A DNA stretch of 64,000 nucleotides, from NCBI GenBank assembly GCA_008508345.1, contig QNGE01002437.1, positions 1 through 64,000 on the forward strand, written 5' to 3'. This DNA is from Paragonimus westermani. Its lineage: Eukaryota; Platyhelminthes; Trematoda; Plagiorchiida; Troglotrematidae. The position numbers and the translations under genes were made by a program. Each line of letters begins with the position of its first letter. Position 1 is the stretch's first letter. The notes under the pieces are model-generated. The model made no database searches, was not told the DNA's origin, and was given only the letters and a program-made list of their open reading frames with translations. Positions 10,503 through 22,300 of the stretch are shown here, in pieces.

Positions 10503-10684
10503 ACAACGACTAGCATCTTTTTGTACCACGTTGTCAACACATTTCACCATTACTAACCTTTCTTCTATACGGCTCAAAGAAAGACGTTGTCTCCAGTTCT
10601 CAGGCCCTGCGTGCTTCAGCGCTGGCAGGCAAGCACATGGTGAAACTACTTCCGTATCGCACTTCAATACTGACCCCAACACCT

Positions 10685-11180
10685 GATTGTATTTTTCAAC
10701 CGATGCTTCCGCAAACATAAGTGGTGGAGTCCTGCAACAGTCCGTCAGCAAACAGTTACAACCCGTTTGCTTTCCTTTCATAATTTCTCCCCAGAAGAAG
10801 CCAAGTATAGTGAAATCTGCAAGGTGAAACTGGCGATTTACCCATGAATTCGTCACCTCCAAAATCTGTTAGTAACTCGAGATACTACTGTCCTGACTGA
10901 CCAGAGGCTACTCAACTACGCGTTCAGCTTCGCGCTGGAAACAGTACCCTCATGAAGAACTTCATCTTGTTATCATAGCACAACTTCGTGATATTCCAGG
11001 ATCTGCCAATTTCATCACAGACACTACAACCTGATGCGGCATTAACTTTGTCTGATACAAACACGGAGCAACTGGTTGAAGCACACCTTAACGATGAAGA
11101 GATGTATCACCCTGAAACATCCTACATCTCTTCGGCTGCCCAAGGCCTCCGTAAATCGCTTCTGGTGATTTTAGGGTAAT
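10685..11180 (+). pseudogene. Gypsy RNase H and linker remnant (second element)
   Basis: At about 10690-10780 the plus strand reads FSTDASANISGGVLQQ and SKQLQPVCFPF, matching the start of Gypsy RNase H with its first catalytic Asp. The middle is lost to frameshifts. Near 10985-11025 another frame gives RDIPGSANFITD, the closing 'I.G..N.vaD' motif, followed by a frame to 11179 (TLSDTNTEQLVEAHLNDEEM) that fits the linker to the integrase. Confidence 0.65.
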
Positions 11181-11199
11181 TCACTCAGTATCGCATACT

Positions 11200-11985
11200 C
11201 AACAATTCCATTAACGCTCATTCAGGCGCTCGCGTTGAGGGGGCTATTTTCCAAGTCCAAACACGTCAGAAAACGCAGTCGAAATGATTGGATTTTATAC
11301 GGTACTACTAAATAAAATTACAACAGAATTGCTACCTCACCTTGGATGTGAATCAATCGGGTACGCAAATTGTCCAACAGGAAGGCGTTCAAAATGGAAT
11401 AATCAAAGTACGAGTCCGCCAACGGACACCAGTCAACGGGAAGTGAGCTCATAAAAACAAGAGGGTGCAGATGAAGTTTGGTATATGTCAAACGACACCA
11501 AGTGAAGAAGTTTTACTAGATAAGCAATGGTAGTTTTAAAAAAGGGGAAAACAAATACTGTGCGGTTATAGTGCAAAATTAACCGTGATCGTTTAGTGCA
11601 CACCGCAGGAACTAACAAAGTCAAGTTTAAGATCAGCTTCTCATAAGCAAACCAAACGCACCTAAACGAATTCATCGCTCCGTATCATACAAAACAAAGA
11701 CGACAGTCGTACCGGTTGAACTTCAACAAATCCAACACTGGGTCCGGAAAACCGTTTGGGTTTTCTCTACTAACCCACGAAGACCATTGGAAGATAGAGC
11801 ACTAGGAACCTTAGAACGGCTCCGTGCACACCGGAATCAACGTATATGCGGCGTATCTGTATTTAATACTCGACTGTTTGTTACGTTCACCTGTCACAGA
11901 CCCTAGTTCCACTTTCTACATTCACCCTCACACCCTGGTGTACCCGTAACCCTCGAGCACATTTCCCAGTGTAACTTTCGAGTCA
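11200..11985. other. Degenerate flank between Gypsy RNase H and the Penelope inverted arm
   Basis: No protein match is visible. This stretch could be the decayed integrase N-terminal region of the second Gypsy or extra Penelope-associated DNA. Confidence 0.25.
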
Positions 11986-11989
11986 GTAT

Positions 11990-12264
11990 GAACAAAGGTA
12001 TACACAATTCACGTGATGTTCTCCGGAGTAACATTTCGTACATTCTGATCACACATGGACATGTAACTAATTTTAAACGAATCAAAATTCCACAGAGCGG
12101 AAGTCATGGCTTAAGGGATTAAACAAACAGACACCAAAAATGAAAATCACAATTGTGGGACGGCTGACTACCAGGGTAGCCGCAGTGTCAACACAAATTG
12201 TTTTTGAACATACAGGGGGGACTTTGACGTTTAATGGCCAAAGCCTCAGCAAACTGGAGTATGC
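11990..12264. repeat. Left inverted arm of the Penelope-like element
   Basis: This arm is the reverse complement of 12791-13065, with only a few differences seen (for example GTCAAAGTC versus GTCACAGTC, and CACGTG versus CACATG). It ends inward at ...GGAGTATGC. Confidence 0.92.
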
Positions 12265-12867
12265 TTACTGACAGACACTCTGCAGGTCAACGGGTACCCT
12301 CTGGGGTTTATTAAAAAGTACAGCAAAGCCGTCATCCCAACCGTAGAAGTGACGACGGTACCGAAGAGGACGGTGTATTTAGAACTCCCGTTTCTAGGGG
12401 ACAGCTGGTCAACAATGACGAGGAAGCGTCTAACAGCGGCTGTATCCAGGACTTATAACGCTGCAAAACTGTGCGTAATACAACGAACTAGAACTCTACC
12501 AGTCGCCCCGGTTACGAACAAACAGTGTACGTCTGTCACATCTCACTGTCTATACAAATACTCATGTAGCTGCAGTATGAGCTACATAGGGAGGACAAAC
12601 CGACAACTAGCTGTTCGTATCAAGGAGCATGTACCCAAATGGTTGGAGACGCAATTAGAAACGCCAGGAGCCTGTATAGATGCCAATGGACGGCACCCCG
12701 CATCTTCCGTCGCAAAGCACATAATACAAACAGGACACATAGTCAAAGTTTCTGACGCGTTCTCGGTGATCTTTCGGAGCAACCGGAAACGCATACTCCA
12801 GTTTGCTGAGGCTTTGGCCATTAAACGTCACAGTCCCCCCTGTGTGTTCAAAAACAATTTGTGTTGA
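12265..12867 (+). CDS. Penelope-like element: linker plus GIY-YIG endonuclease, 5'-truncated
   Basis: This open frame of 200 codons has no frameshift. It starts in the linker after the missing reverse transcriptase (NGYPLGFIKKY, then LELPFLGDSW) and continues into a GIY-YIG nuclease: CLYKYSCSCSMSYIGRTNRQ with the variant GIY (Y-x-C-x-C) and YIG motifs, then RIKEHVPKW (catalytic Arg and Glu-His). The element-typical C-terminal blocks HPASSVAKHIIQTGH and FAEALAIKRHSP follow. It ends at the TGA at 12865-12867 inside the right inverted arm. Such nucleases nick target DNA for insertion. The frame is intact, but without the RT it cannot move on its own. There is no native start codon; the left end is the inverted-arm junction. 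Confidence 0.88.
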   Translation, partial: LLTDTLQVNGYPLGFIKKYSKAVIPTVEVTTVPKRTVYLELPFLGDSWSTMTRKRLTAAVSRTYNAAKLCVIQRTRTLPVAPVTNKQCTSVTSHCLYKYSCSCSMSYIGRTNRQLAVRIKEHVPKWLETQLETPGACIDANGRHPASSVAKHIIQTGHIVKVSDAFSVIFRSNRKRILQFAEALAIKRHSPPCVFKNNLC

Positions 12868-13065
12868 CACTGCGGCTACCCTGGTAGTCAGCCGTCCCAC
12901 AATTGTGATTTTCATTTTTGGTGTCTGTTTGTTTAATCCCTTAAGCCATGACTTCCGCTCTGTGGAATTTTGATTCGTTTAAAATTAGTTACATGTCCAT
13001 GTGTGATCAGAATGTACGAAATGTTACTCCGGAGAACATCACATGAATTGTGTCTTCTCTTTGTT
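12791..13065. repeat. Right inverted arm of the Penelope-like element
   Basis: This arm begins at GCATACTCCAG inside the endonuclease frame. It runs through the stop codon and 3' flank until similarity fades after ...GAATTGTGT, just before the Gypsy integrase reading resumes. Confidence 0.92.
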
Positions 13066-13084
13066 CTATTCAAGTTCATAAAGG

Positions 13085-13437
13085 GAACAAACTGTTTCAA
13101 GGTATACGCGTCTGGACTAAAATTCTGTCTGCATTGCTGGCGTGCCAAGATCCGCCGTTACTTTGTTTCTTCACCCTGCCATTTATCCACAGCAAATTTT
13201 CGTTTCTCACACATCCGTTTCGATATTGTTGATCCGCTGCCACTGTCTGATGAGAAGGCTTTCCTACTCACTTGTGTCGATTTGTTCACTGGTTGGCCGA
13301 TGGCTCATCCCATACCAGATACTGCGAGTGAGACTATTGCCAGGAGTTTTCTCCTCCACTGGGTAGCTAATTTTGGTGTATCTTCCGCGGTTACCACAAT
13401 GCTTTGTACGTTTTGCCAAACTTCTGGAAGCTGTTAG
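13085..13437 (+). pseudogene. Gypsy integrase core remnant (second element)
   Basis: The frame reads CLHCWRAKIRRYF, then RFSHIRFDIVDPLPLSDEK, FLLTCVDLFTGWPMAHPIPD and SFLLHWVANFGVSSAVTT. These are the DDE core blocks with the first catalytic Asp in 'h.DiV.PLP' and the 'lTc.DrfTrWp.a.Pi.d' motif. The second Asp is expected right after 'vTT' but is lost (MLCTF). The frame stops at 13437. Confidence 0.9.
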
Positions 13438-13439
13438 AT

Positions 13440-16400
13440 CCAGATTTACAACTGTGTAGAGATAAGTTAACGCCGGAAGCAGGCGAGTGGTGTTTAAGAT
13501 GAAAGATTCGGAACTTACGGAAAAGGCTTCTGAATGACCGTGAACGCCGTGGAGGAGAAGGCCTCTAAGAAGAGGTTGATTAACTCAAGGCGGTTAGAAG
13601 TGCAAATAACAAGGGTTTGTTTAACCACAAGACCGTCATCATGGAATCCTCATGGAGTCGCTGAAGTTTCTGATTATAGGCGTGGGACCTCTGGGTTTAG
13701 AAGCTGAGTAATCTGATAAAGAAACATTGGAAGTAATGTAGCCAAGCAGTTAGTCGGTACTGACCAGAAAATGTCTTAATTTAATATTGTTGTGACAGGA
13801 ACAGAGAAATAATCGAACATTGTATTCTATTACCTGAAGTAGGAGCGCACAAGAAAGCTTTTGACGTACTTACAAACCACCCTGAGGAACAAATCCGAAC
13901 GTACAATCACTGGTAGGTATATTTTTTTCAAAAGTCTTCAGTTGGATGGTGCAGAAATCGACGATCGCAGGCGATTGTTGATTCAAATGGTTACGTTAGC
14001 TCGGTTGAACTGGTCTGAAGAATGAATTGGCTCTTATCTTCTAACCGGATTGGTTCAACGGCGAAGTTTACAGAACAGATGAACTGACACTGTTGATGAT
14101 GTACTAACTGCTAGGAAAAGCACCTCTTGACGGAACAGCCAGGACGCATCACGCCACATCGAGCGGCCGGGTGATGTGGCCGTGGTCAGTGGTAGCGTCC
14201 CACTCAGCCAAGCAGATTGCATCCGTGCGGTCGAACGCCTGCGCGCTAGTTGGACTGCGTTTCCTCGTGTTACTTTCTGAGACCCCCTATAACGTGATTT
14301 GTTCCGACGCAGTGACTGCCATGTGATTGCTTCATTTGATTCTCTCTCTCTGCCGGCTATTCATGGTAGTCGTTTTGAACCATGCATTTAGAGCCTCTGT
14401 GGGCTAATTCTGATCCGCTCTTCCTGTAAACGGTGGTGCCACGCATCCTGTTTTTCTCGGTTTCGGGTCAAGCAACTCTAAGGATGATCCATTACCGGCC
14501 TACGAAGGAAGCCCACTTACCGGTCTGTTGGTCTTCGTTCAGGAAATAATTTCTACAGCCCACAGTTAGTGCGACCTACAAGCTCGGTAGTCCGAGCCCA
14601 AACACCACGCTTTTCGGCGTTTTTGGTACGTCGAACATTAGAAACACCAGGTTTCAAGCTAGCGTGACGACCGCTGACTTGAATAATTACTCAACGTGTT
14701 CTCCTCAGTGTAGAGGAGTTCATGTTTGCCCGAACGCGCACGTTTCGTCGCCGTCTTTAGAGCGATGTTAAAATATAGTCAAACCTAACAGATTGTGCTG
14801 TACTTGTTTAAAGGTTAAGCACCTAGTCAGGTATTAAAATCATCAGTAAATGTTTGGAGACTGGTTGGGATGAGTATCACCACATCCTGATGTCATGAAG
14901 ACGCGTCACTCTTAATCACGGACGTTTAGTGGTTGTTCGAGCAACGCTCAGTGCACTCGCAACGTCTATTGGTAGACCGGGTCCAGGATAGTCATGACTG
15001 TAAGCAACCAACGTCTATACATTTTGAACCCTTCGAGCAACCCATTCGGATCCAAAAAAGAAAGACGGTCGTATTAGCGAGTTTCTTACTGATAACTTGC
15101 TAAGGTACAAGAAAACTATGATAAACTCAGTAGAGAAACATAACAACAATCCTCGATATGGAATCCACCAAACGTACTAGTTCCGAGACTAACGGATCAC
15201 GTAAATAGAATCGAATGCAACAATGGCGTAAGAGCGGGGTGACCAAGCGCAAACGAAACCAGGGTACGTACAAACAAAGATGCAGCAATGAGAAGTGATG
15301 GAGAAAAGACTACGCGAGAACAAGTTTCCACGTATAAACAACATCAAGATTTAGTAATACATCGAGATTACCATTCGTGAGAGGAAAGGTTTGTCACAAG
15401 CTTAACTTGAATGGTCGTCTCAGTCCTTGCACGAGAGTCACGAAATCGTTACTAAGAAGAATTCTCATGTAAGTGGAAGAAGGATCAAGGAGAAAGCAAT
15501 AAATAAAGACAGAGAGCGTGGTCACTGACTTTTTATGAAACGCATAACAACCGTCAAACACCCAGCACAAGCAACTACTTCAACAGTCACTGCGTTGATC
15601 CAGGATGAATTAAGAATCTATCCCACACGGTACTACTGTTGTATAACAGGCAGTTTCGTTGTGAGTAGTATAATACTCACGAGTAGTGTATTACCCACAG
15701 GTGACATTCAGAAACAAAAGGACAAGCCCCGAACACGACGGACAAGAAGAGACTATCGAAACATTGTGTACATGCTGTGTGAGAACTTTCACCAAGGCGA
15801 ATGACAACGTACTGTCACCCAATGTGTGTGAGAGCATGTCTGTCGTGCAAATGAGTGTACCCGTTTGTGGTTTAGTTTTTGACATGACCTATACGGAAGT
15901 TTGCGCAACGAAGGAACTTGCAGGCCAAGCGTCTTTTGCGGACACAACACTACTTATACTGGTTTGAAGGTTGTTTCCTTGAGACTTAGTACCACTTCGC
16001 ATTTCGCATGATACTTGCGTGATGCTTTGCCGCTGAATTGCATTTCGTGTCCAGTATCTGGTTGGAGTCAACACTATTATGGTGTAGTCTACACAAATTG
16101 TTGGTAAGTTGCTGTTTGGGAAGGTCAAGTTCTAAGGGCTTGCAGCAGTAGACTCGGCGATGAACGACTGGCTTCGAGGAAGTTTTGGACAGAGCTGTGA
16201 GAGGTCACCTTGATTTTTCTGAAACCCACTCAGTACTGAAACACAGAACAGGAAATGAGGGGACCATGTGCTGTGATGACAGTCCTTGGGCCGAGAATCA
16301 ACCGTTCAGCGTTTACTGCGACAGAAATGCTTAAGTGAGTGTACCGCGGGAGTATTCGGTTGGTGTTTTTAGTAAGCGGGATTGCAAGATTTTTCGAGCT

Positions 16401-17555
16401 GGATTCCATTGAGTGAGTGACTTGGAATAGAGATGCTTTGTTAATCGAGTATCTCAAGCCTGAACGAAGTCAAAATCTAATTGACTCCTTTAATATGGAC
16501 ACTAGGAAATCGGTTTGCGCCAGTAACCCAATAATCGTTCGATGCCCGATCAGCGTTTGTACCCACTTGACGGAAAATTGTTGGGAAATCCCAACTTAAA
16601 ATTGACGTGTGTCACCGTCATATCCAGCCTTATCAGCAAAACCTACATAAAGAATATCTCTCACGAATTTATTCATTATACCAACCGACGTTAGGTTTCA
16701 CACTTCTCAATATTGACACAGGATAAACCGGACGAGACACGGATAGTGTTTTCTTGCGTTACCCTGTATATTACTTTACCACAGCGGGAGTTGGGCCTGC
16801 TAGACTGAATCCCACTGACTTAGTATGGGCAGTCTCACGGACAAGTGAATATATGACGACGCGTTTGCTTCTCGACTTGGCGTTCCGAATGCCGTCATGT
16901 AACCGCTGAACATTGATGAAGGAGTGGATATGTCCTTCAGGATGATGTTAACTTTGGTGGGAGATACTAGATGAACGAAGGCTTTAGACCGTTAGTGATT
17001 AGCACAGATTACTGAATCGATGAAAGAGGCAGACGGCGAATGGAACCAGCTGCACTTTAGAAGAACGTACAAGTGTACTGCCATTACCGAGGTTACAAAC
17101 CACGGAAAATGCTTAACTGCACACAACGATTTGAAAAAGGAGTATGCACAAGAAACAACACAGAACCTTCATGCCAGTGCTTGTGGGTGACAACAAGAGA
17201 AACAGCCCGGTAAAATGACGGCTAGGGTTCATAGTCAGCGGTGCACTCAAGAAACTGCACCTTTCCTCTGACACGTGTGTTGCTGGACGATACATAATTT
17301 GTGACCGGTGGTTCCTGTCTGACAGGAAGGGCGCCCTGAAGCCATCTGGAAGCTGAGGGACGGGATTGCCTTAGTCAGCGAACGCTGCCTTTTGATATTC
17401 TATATGAGTTTATTCCTGACTGCCGCATATACCAATCATGAGACATCACCGTCCCGACGAAGTCCGTTGAACGGGTCGTAGGAAAACGGCTGGACTGAAG
17501 TCCGGTACGCATTAATATTTACGAAGTCAAACTGTGGGTGTTGAAGTCCGGTAGC
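13440..17555. other. Intergenic DNA without a recognisable gene
   Basis: Composition becomes more AT-rich after about 14800. Plus-strand frames at 15535-15804 and 15686-15967 and minus-strand frames at 15889-16128 overlap each other and match nothing I know. A GC-rich stretch near 14120-14300 contains a stem-loop (14150-14184). I see no gene. Confidence 0.3.
14150..14184. other. Short GC-rich stem-loop
   Basis: The arms CGCCACATC and GATGTGGC(C)G pair around a 12-base loop (GAGCGGCCGGGT). It is perfect over eight pairs, with extra pairs past a one-base bulge. The function is unknown; it may belong to a mobile element. Confidence 0.4.
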
Positions 17556-17557
17556 TT

Positions 17558-17863
17558 CTATTCCGCACACCGATGTTTGCGTGTTAGTGTTAAGCGGATA
17601 TCAACCATGTGCTCTCGAAGTAGTTTAAAACAGCCGGCGGATAAAGATGCTGTAGTGACAAGATTTGAAAATTCATCAGGAAGGTGGAGACTAGTTTCAT
17701 GAACCAGTCTGGCTGCATTGTTGCTGAAGTTTTCTTCAAAATGCAACGAACGCCATGCAAAACTGAGAAAGTAATTGCATCCATTTCGCTGAGCACACTT
17801 AAGGCTGTATCTCGCCTGGGACACAAGGGAACAAACGCCATTGCTTGAAATTGGCAACTGCAC
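17558..17863 (-). CDS. Unrecognised minus-strand reading frame
   Basis: This open frame of about 101 codons has balanced composition (CAQRNGCNYFLSFAWRSLHF, then LHLPDEFSNLVTTASLSAGCF). It belongs to no family I can name. A second frame over the same bases is open nearly as long, which weakens the case. Together with frames at 18302-18640 and 18774-19349 on the same strand it could be a decayed transposon or exons of an unknown gene. Confidence 0.2.
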   Translation of the reverse strand: MQLPISSNGVCSLVSQARYSLKCAQRNGCNYFLSFAWRSLHFEENFSNNAARLVHETSLHLPDEFSNLVTTASLSAGCFKLLREHMVDIRLTLTRKHRCAE

Positions 17864-18301
17864 TTTTGGCTAGATACATCGTGAACAAGCCTCCGAAGTT
17901 TTTGGGAGTTTTCATAGTATTTTCAGTTATCTGTATGTACTGCATACTGTATTCAATATTTTTTGTTATGGAGAATAAGCGGTGTGCATATATCACGAAG
18001 GCAATAGTGCACCGTTATTTTTGTCACAGCGATTGCAGAGGAGTATAACTTACACACCACAGAAAGCACGTGTAAGTTGAAGAAATTAAGCATGAATGTA
18101 GAAAACACGCCAGTTTTATACTGTTTGTTTATTTGGAAACAGTATTCACACTAATTGTTGACGAAATAATGGAGACTGACTTCTGGAAATATCTTATGAA
18201 AGAGAAATTGGAGGGCTTGCTGAATTTATTCGGGCGTGTTGAGACCTTCAATGTCATGAGAAGAATGAGCGTCGCATTGTTTTAGGCATCATTGTTTGTG
18301 T

Positions 18302-18640
18302 TTATGCTTGCCACATGATGAAGTAATGTTGAGCTATCTGAAGTAGTGTGATGTAGGTGCTGCACCAGCATAACGGAAGATAAAATGTTTGGTACATTTC
18401 TGAGCTTCTGGACAAATGTTTAGACTTACGCTTCAAAAGTTGATTTGTGCAAGATCGGTGACAGAAGTATTGTGGAATATTGTCCTTGTGCGCAGGAGAT
18501 GAGGAAAAGTCAACTTCGTTATTCAAAAGCTTGCCTGGAGACACGAAAGTTGTACGAGCACAAATATTAGAAAGGTGAGTCTGTATGAACTGCGTTTCAG
18601 TCTTGTTGATGCCAGATGCCTCGATAACCATCTGGGGCAA
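18302..18640 (-). CDS. Unrecognised minus-strand reading frame, Cys/His-containing
   Basis: The frame of 112 codons includes SNICARTTFVSPGKLLNNEV and DNIPQYFCHRSCTNQLLKRK. The second carries a C-H-x2-C pattern before a basic stretch, which could be part of a zinc-binding site. I cannot name a family. It is possibly coding, and chance is not excluded. Confidence 0.22.
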   Translation of the reverse strand: MPQMVIEASGINKTETQFIQTHLSNICARTTFVSPGKLLNNEVDFSSSPAHKDNIPQYFCHRSCTNQLLKRKSKHLSRSSEMYQTFYLPLCWCSTYITLLQIAQHYFIMWQA

Positions 18641-18773
18641 ACCATAACAAGTTTTTGTGTGTCTACTTAGTGAACTGACAGGCGTGATCTGAACAGTCAG
18701 TCTGATGACGTTGAAATCAACAGAAGTTCCATAAACAATCAGATTTTATTGTCTTTGAGACGTAATTGCCTAT

Positions 18774-19349
18774 CTATGTCGACTCATAGGCGACGAATTC
18801 CATGAAGTCTATACCAACCGTGGATGCGGAAATGTCGGCACCACTGAAGTCCCGTGTAATTGCGTGCGACAAGTTTGAATCACGTGAAACAGCTTCCTTG
18901 CTACCAGTTCTTGTCGCCGCATTGTTTGAAACCCTATGAGTGGAAGGTTGTGGTCTAGGGAAAAATTCTGAAATGTGAGGTGAAATTGCGTAAAACGTTG
19001 TCACTGTATCCGACCGTTTATGAAAAACGAACATTCTGTAGTGAATTGGTAGACAGGTAAATGTAATGCTATTCACCAGCTGGCCGTCTTTTCCGATGGT
19101 GCGTGTCATACTGTTGGCAGTTTCGAAAACATCTGGGAGTCACTGCACCAAAATCATGGCGGTACCGGCAGCTCGTGCTGCTGCAAAATCGTTCTCTGCC
19201 CTGATGGCATATATTGCCTTTGAGGAGCAGTGACATCGTTGGTGATCCAGCTGAGACACACTGAGTTCTCGGTTTTGCTCATTGTACATGAAAATAACAC
19301 AATTCGAGTGGTTGTCCTGACGAGACACAGTGTTGGCAACTGAAAACAC
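18774..19349 (-). pseudogene. Unrecognised minus-strand frame with one internal stop
   Basis: Two open stretches in the same frame (19140-19349 and 18774-19109) are separated by a single TGA at 19140-19142 and ten codons, giving about 190 codons in all. The N-terminal stretch includes NCVIFMYNEQNRELSVSQLD; the C-terminal part includes SITFTCLPIHYRMFVFHKRS and FYAISPHISEFFPRPQPS. A splice-acceptor-like TTTTCAG precedes 19340, and CAACAG precedes the second stretch, so these could instead be two exons of an unknown gene. Confidence 0.25.
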
Positions 19350-22300
19350 GCAATATTTTATTGGTGTGACCCGTCAGTCTCATGACTTTCTGAAGGTTTT
19401 AATCTTAGCATGGTGCCAAAGAAAATAGGAAATGCTTGAGAAGTCTGTGAAGTTAAATTCTGTGTAAAAGTTGGTTGTTTCACGGAGTGTTTCTGACAAG
19501 TCCCAATGGGTGACTGAAAGGACTGAGGAGTCTGTGATCCGTTGATTTTAAATCCTGTAGTAAGCTCCCTGGTATACCTACGGTGAACATTCTCTCTTGC
19601 TCAAATCGATAAATTTAAACGTGTCACTTGGATAATTAATAGGGGTGATTAAGAATATCTATGACGTCCCCGGCCAAATTATTGTCAGTCTGAAGTGTGG
19701 ATCACTGCATAGCTGAACACAGAATTTGGCGTTATGGCTCTGCGGAAGACGGTTAGTTGTGAAGTTGCCCATCATGCATTAGTTAATGACGGTGGCGGTC
19801 CATGAACAGCGGAGATAATGAGTGATTGGATAAACGGCACAGGTTACCATCACTTGTGAAATATTTCATGTCCTGACCCATAAAACGAAACCTTTGAAAT
19901 CTTCGTAAGAACTCTAACATATGCAATTACGTCTCTAAAACCTACCAATTGTGCGGAGCATAAAGAGGGTAGTATCATTCTTCTAACTTGATCTCTAAGT
20001 GTTCTGTGAGAAAGTTCGGTAAGGCTTTCAACGGAAAGTGTCGTGAGTGGAAACACCTTATCCACAAACACCACTAAGATTGTCCTTCATCGTGGTAGTT
20101 AACTTCGATCTTCGAGAGAAATTACGCTGAGTGATGTAAGTACTCGTGTATGCACCACAACTGGTTTGTCGGGCGATTCATCCCATGGCAGGCGAACAGA
20201 TCAGCTTATGCAGAATTTCTCCTTATTACGTGTGTACATTAATCTTTTCACCATTAATCACGTAATACTCTCACCAGCTTAACTTGCAAAAATCATGACG
20301 TCATCTGAAGTCTCGCGGAGAATAGAATTTCTTTGAATTTTTCATACAAGTGCTTGCAACAGATGCAACGATCGACGAACTGTACTAGGTATAATATATT
20401 TGTGAATTTGTGGCTGAAAACCGGTTACCGGAATATCATCCAGATGTTTGTTTCGGATGTTAGAGGACGGAATGGCGTACATCATCATTATCTGCTTGCT
20501 TTAAAGCACGTACGTTTTATATTCCGGTAGTCTCAAGGTTGGCCGACTGTAAATGCTTTAGCGTTAATTTCACCGATTTATCATAAAAAATAGGATGGGA
20601 TCTTATGAAAGTGAAGTTCACTACAATTCAAGAACACCCTTCCAAATAGGTGTGAAGAAATAAGTTGTATTTATCTTGTCTTTGGTTTATTGTTTACCAA
20701 GAAACTAAAATTCGAAACCCCAAACGTACGATTCAGTTTCACATTAACCCATCAGAATGTCAAACTGTTCTCAACTAAAATGGTCAAAAGTGTTATTCAC
20801 GTGTCATGAAGCCAGTTGTAGCACTCTGAAACTGGATTCGACGAACTGCACTGTAATAACTTACATTGGCGTTAGGCATAATGTAGTTGTGAGAACTCAA
20901 CGGCAAACATTGGCGCCCTATTTGGACGGAATTTAATTAAAAACAAAGCAGATACTGTTAGACATACAGAGTACAATCAAAGCGTCTTCTACACTAATCG
21001 AAATCAGATGGTTATCAGAAGTCTTCCCTAACACCAACCCGTGTTATGTCTTTACTAATGAGTCGTTGTTTCTTTGAAATCAGGTTTCAATTCTCTGTCA
21101 GCCTCCGAGGGCGTGGCCGTGAGTTCAGTACTTGTTCTCGTTAGTACATTCGTACCACAGTGAATGCTCCTCACTAAGTTAATTAGTGATTTACTCTCTA
21201 CTTTCTCTATGTAACGCGCGGTCGAAACCAGCAAGTCCACACAGCTTACTGCTGTGTTGTTAGCACTGTTTCAGTTTTCGTTCGTGTAATTCTTGTGCAT
21301 GGTTTACTGGGCCCTTGGCTTATGTTTGTTTGTTTATTTTCTTCTAGGGGACTGTTATTGGAACACATACTGCGAAAGAACGCTGTCCCCCAAGTGTCTC
21401 CACGTTACACCAAAGTTGGTTCGTAAGTGTTGCGGGTATCAGAGTAAAAACGGCCTGTTTGCATTTTAGATTTGATCTTTTCAATATTCAGTGTAGGTCA
21501 GTATTATATATTTATCAGAGCTCGTTCCTATGAACACCTTCGTTTAGAATTCATTTGATTGCTTGGTGTACTTCAAGGTTTGGTAAAGGCCCGTCAAACT
21601 AACTGACGCAAGCATTGTCGAACTAACAGACTTGAAGAGATGGACGAACACCTCATTAAAAAAAAATTTAAATCTCCAAAATCAATTGGTACCTATTTGC
21701 TTCCAGAGCAGACTACGTCCGCTGACAGCGGTTAATTGATTTGAATGTCACATATGCCCTACTCTGTTCATTTTCATTCGACTGTGAAACCAAAACAATA
21801 GTCACATTATCAAAATTGACCTCGATTTCAGCCGTCTTCTACGTTGCCCGTGGATTGTTCTCGTGTTATTTGGATGTAATGTGGGGCATTGAGACCAATA
21901 GCCTTTTTTCTGGCTCAAGATTTGGGTGATTTAGAAGTTGAAACTTCATTTGTTGGGATACTGTGATTGAAAAGCCCACGTGTGCCTATTTCTTAATTCT
22001 GACGTATTTGAGATGATCTCATCTTTACTAGTGAAATTTCAATCAGTATCATAAGTTCAGATTCATCGAAACTACATTTGAATTCTGTGCTGACATGATA
22101 TGAAACTCAACAAGTTATAACATTGTATACACAGATGTTCAGTGGCTGACCTGCACCTGAGACACAGAAAGTTACAAAGTTCGATGGTAGTTTCTGTTAA
22201 GAACCTTATATGGGGAAATTCAAGGCAGTCCGTTTTTTCGTAGACATGAATAAAATAGTGAGGAGGTGCAAGTCTTGTAGTGGTCTTTGCGATGACATTT

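Larger units (their letters stand above)
11990..13065 (+). mobile_element. Penelope-like retroelement fragment with inverted terminal arms
   Basis: A GIY-YIG endonuclease frame (12265-12867) sits between two inverted arms: 11990-12264, and 12791-13065 in reverse complement. The arms are about 275 bp and nearly identical, with only a few mismatches noticed by eye. The right arm contains the end of the endonuclease and its 3' untranslated region; the left arm is the same sequence turned round. Penelope-like elements are known for LTR-like repeats that can occur in inverted orientation at a 5'-truncated end. The element interrupts the second Gypsy, whose integrase resumes directly after the right arm, so it is the younger insertion. 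Confidence 0.85.
9500..13440 (+). mobile_element. Second Gypsy retrotransposon remnant, plus strand, split by a Penelope-like insertion
   Basis: Reverse transcriptase (9616-10502), RNase H (about 10685-10790) and a post-RNase H linker (to about 11180) are followed, after a Penelope-like insertion, by the integrase core (13085-13437). All pieces are on the plus strand in Gypsy order. Frames change repeatedly and stops are common, so this copy is older than the minus-strand Gypsy at the start of the window. LTRs were not recognised. Confidence 0.85.

Noticed and set aside
11903..13437. Similar reading frames at 11903-12085 (minus) and 12970-13437 (plus) that look like a shared protein
   Set aside because: They are translations of the two inverted Penelope arms. 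Only the integrase part of the second frame is real homology.
17460..17550. Direct repeat of GAAGTCCGGTA (twice within about 60 bases)
   Set aside because: There are only two short copies with unrelated spacers, so this is not a CRISPR or satellite array.
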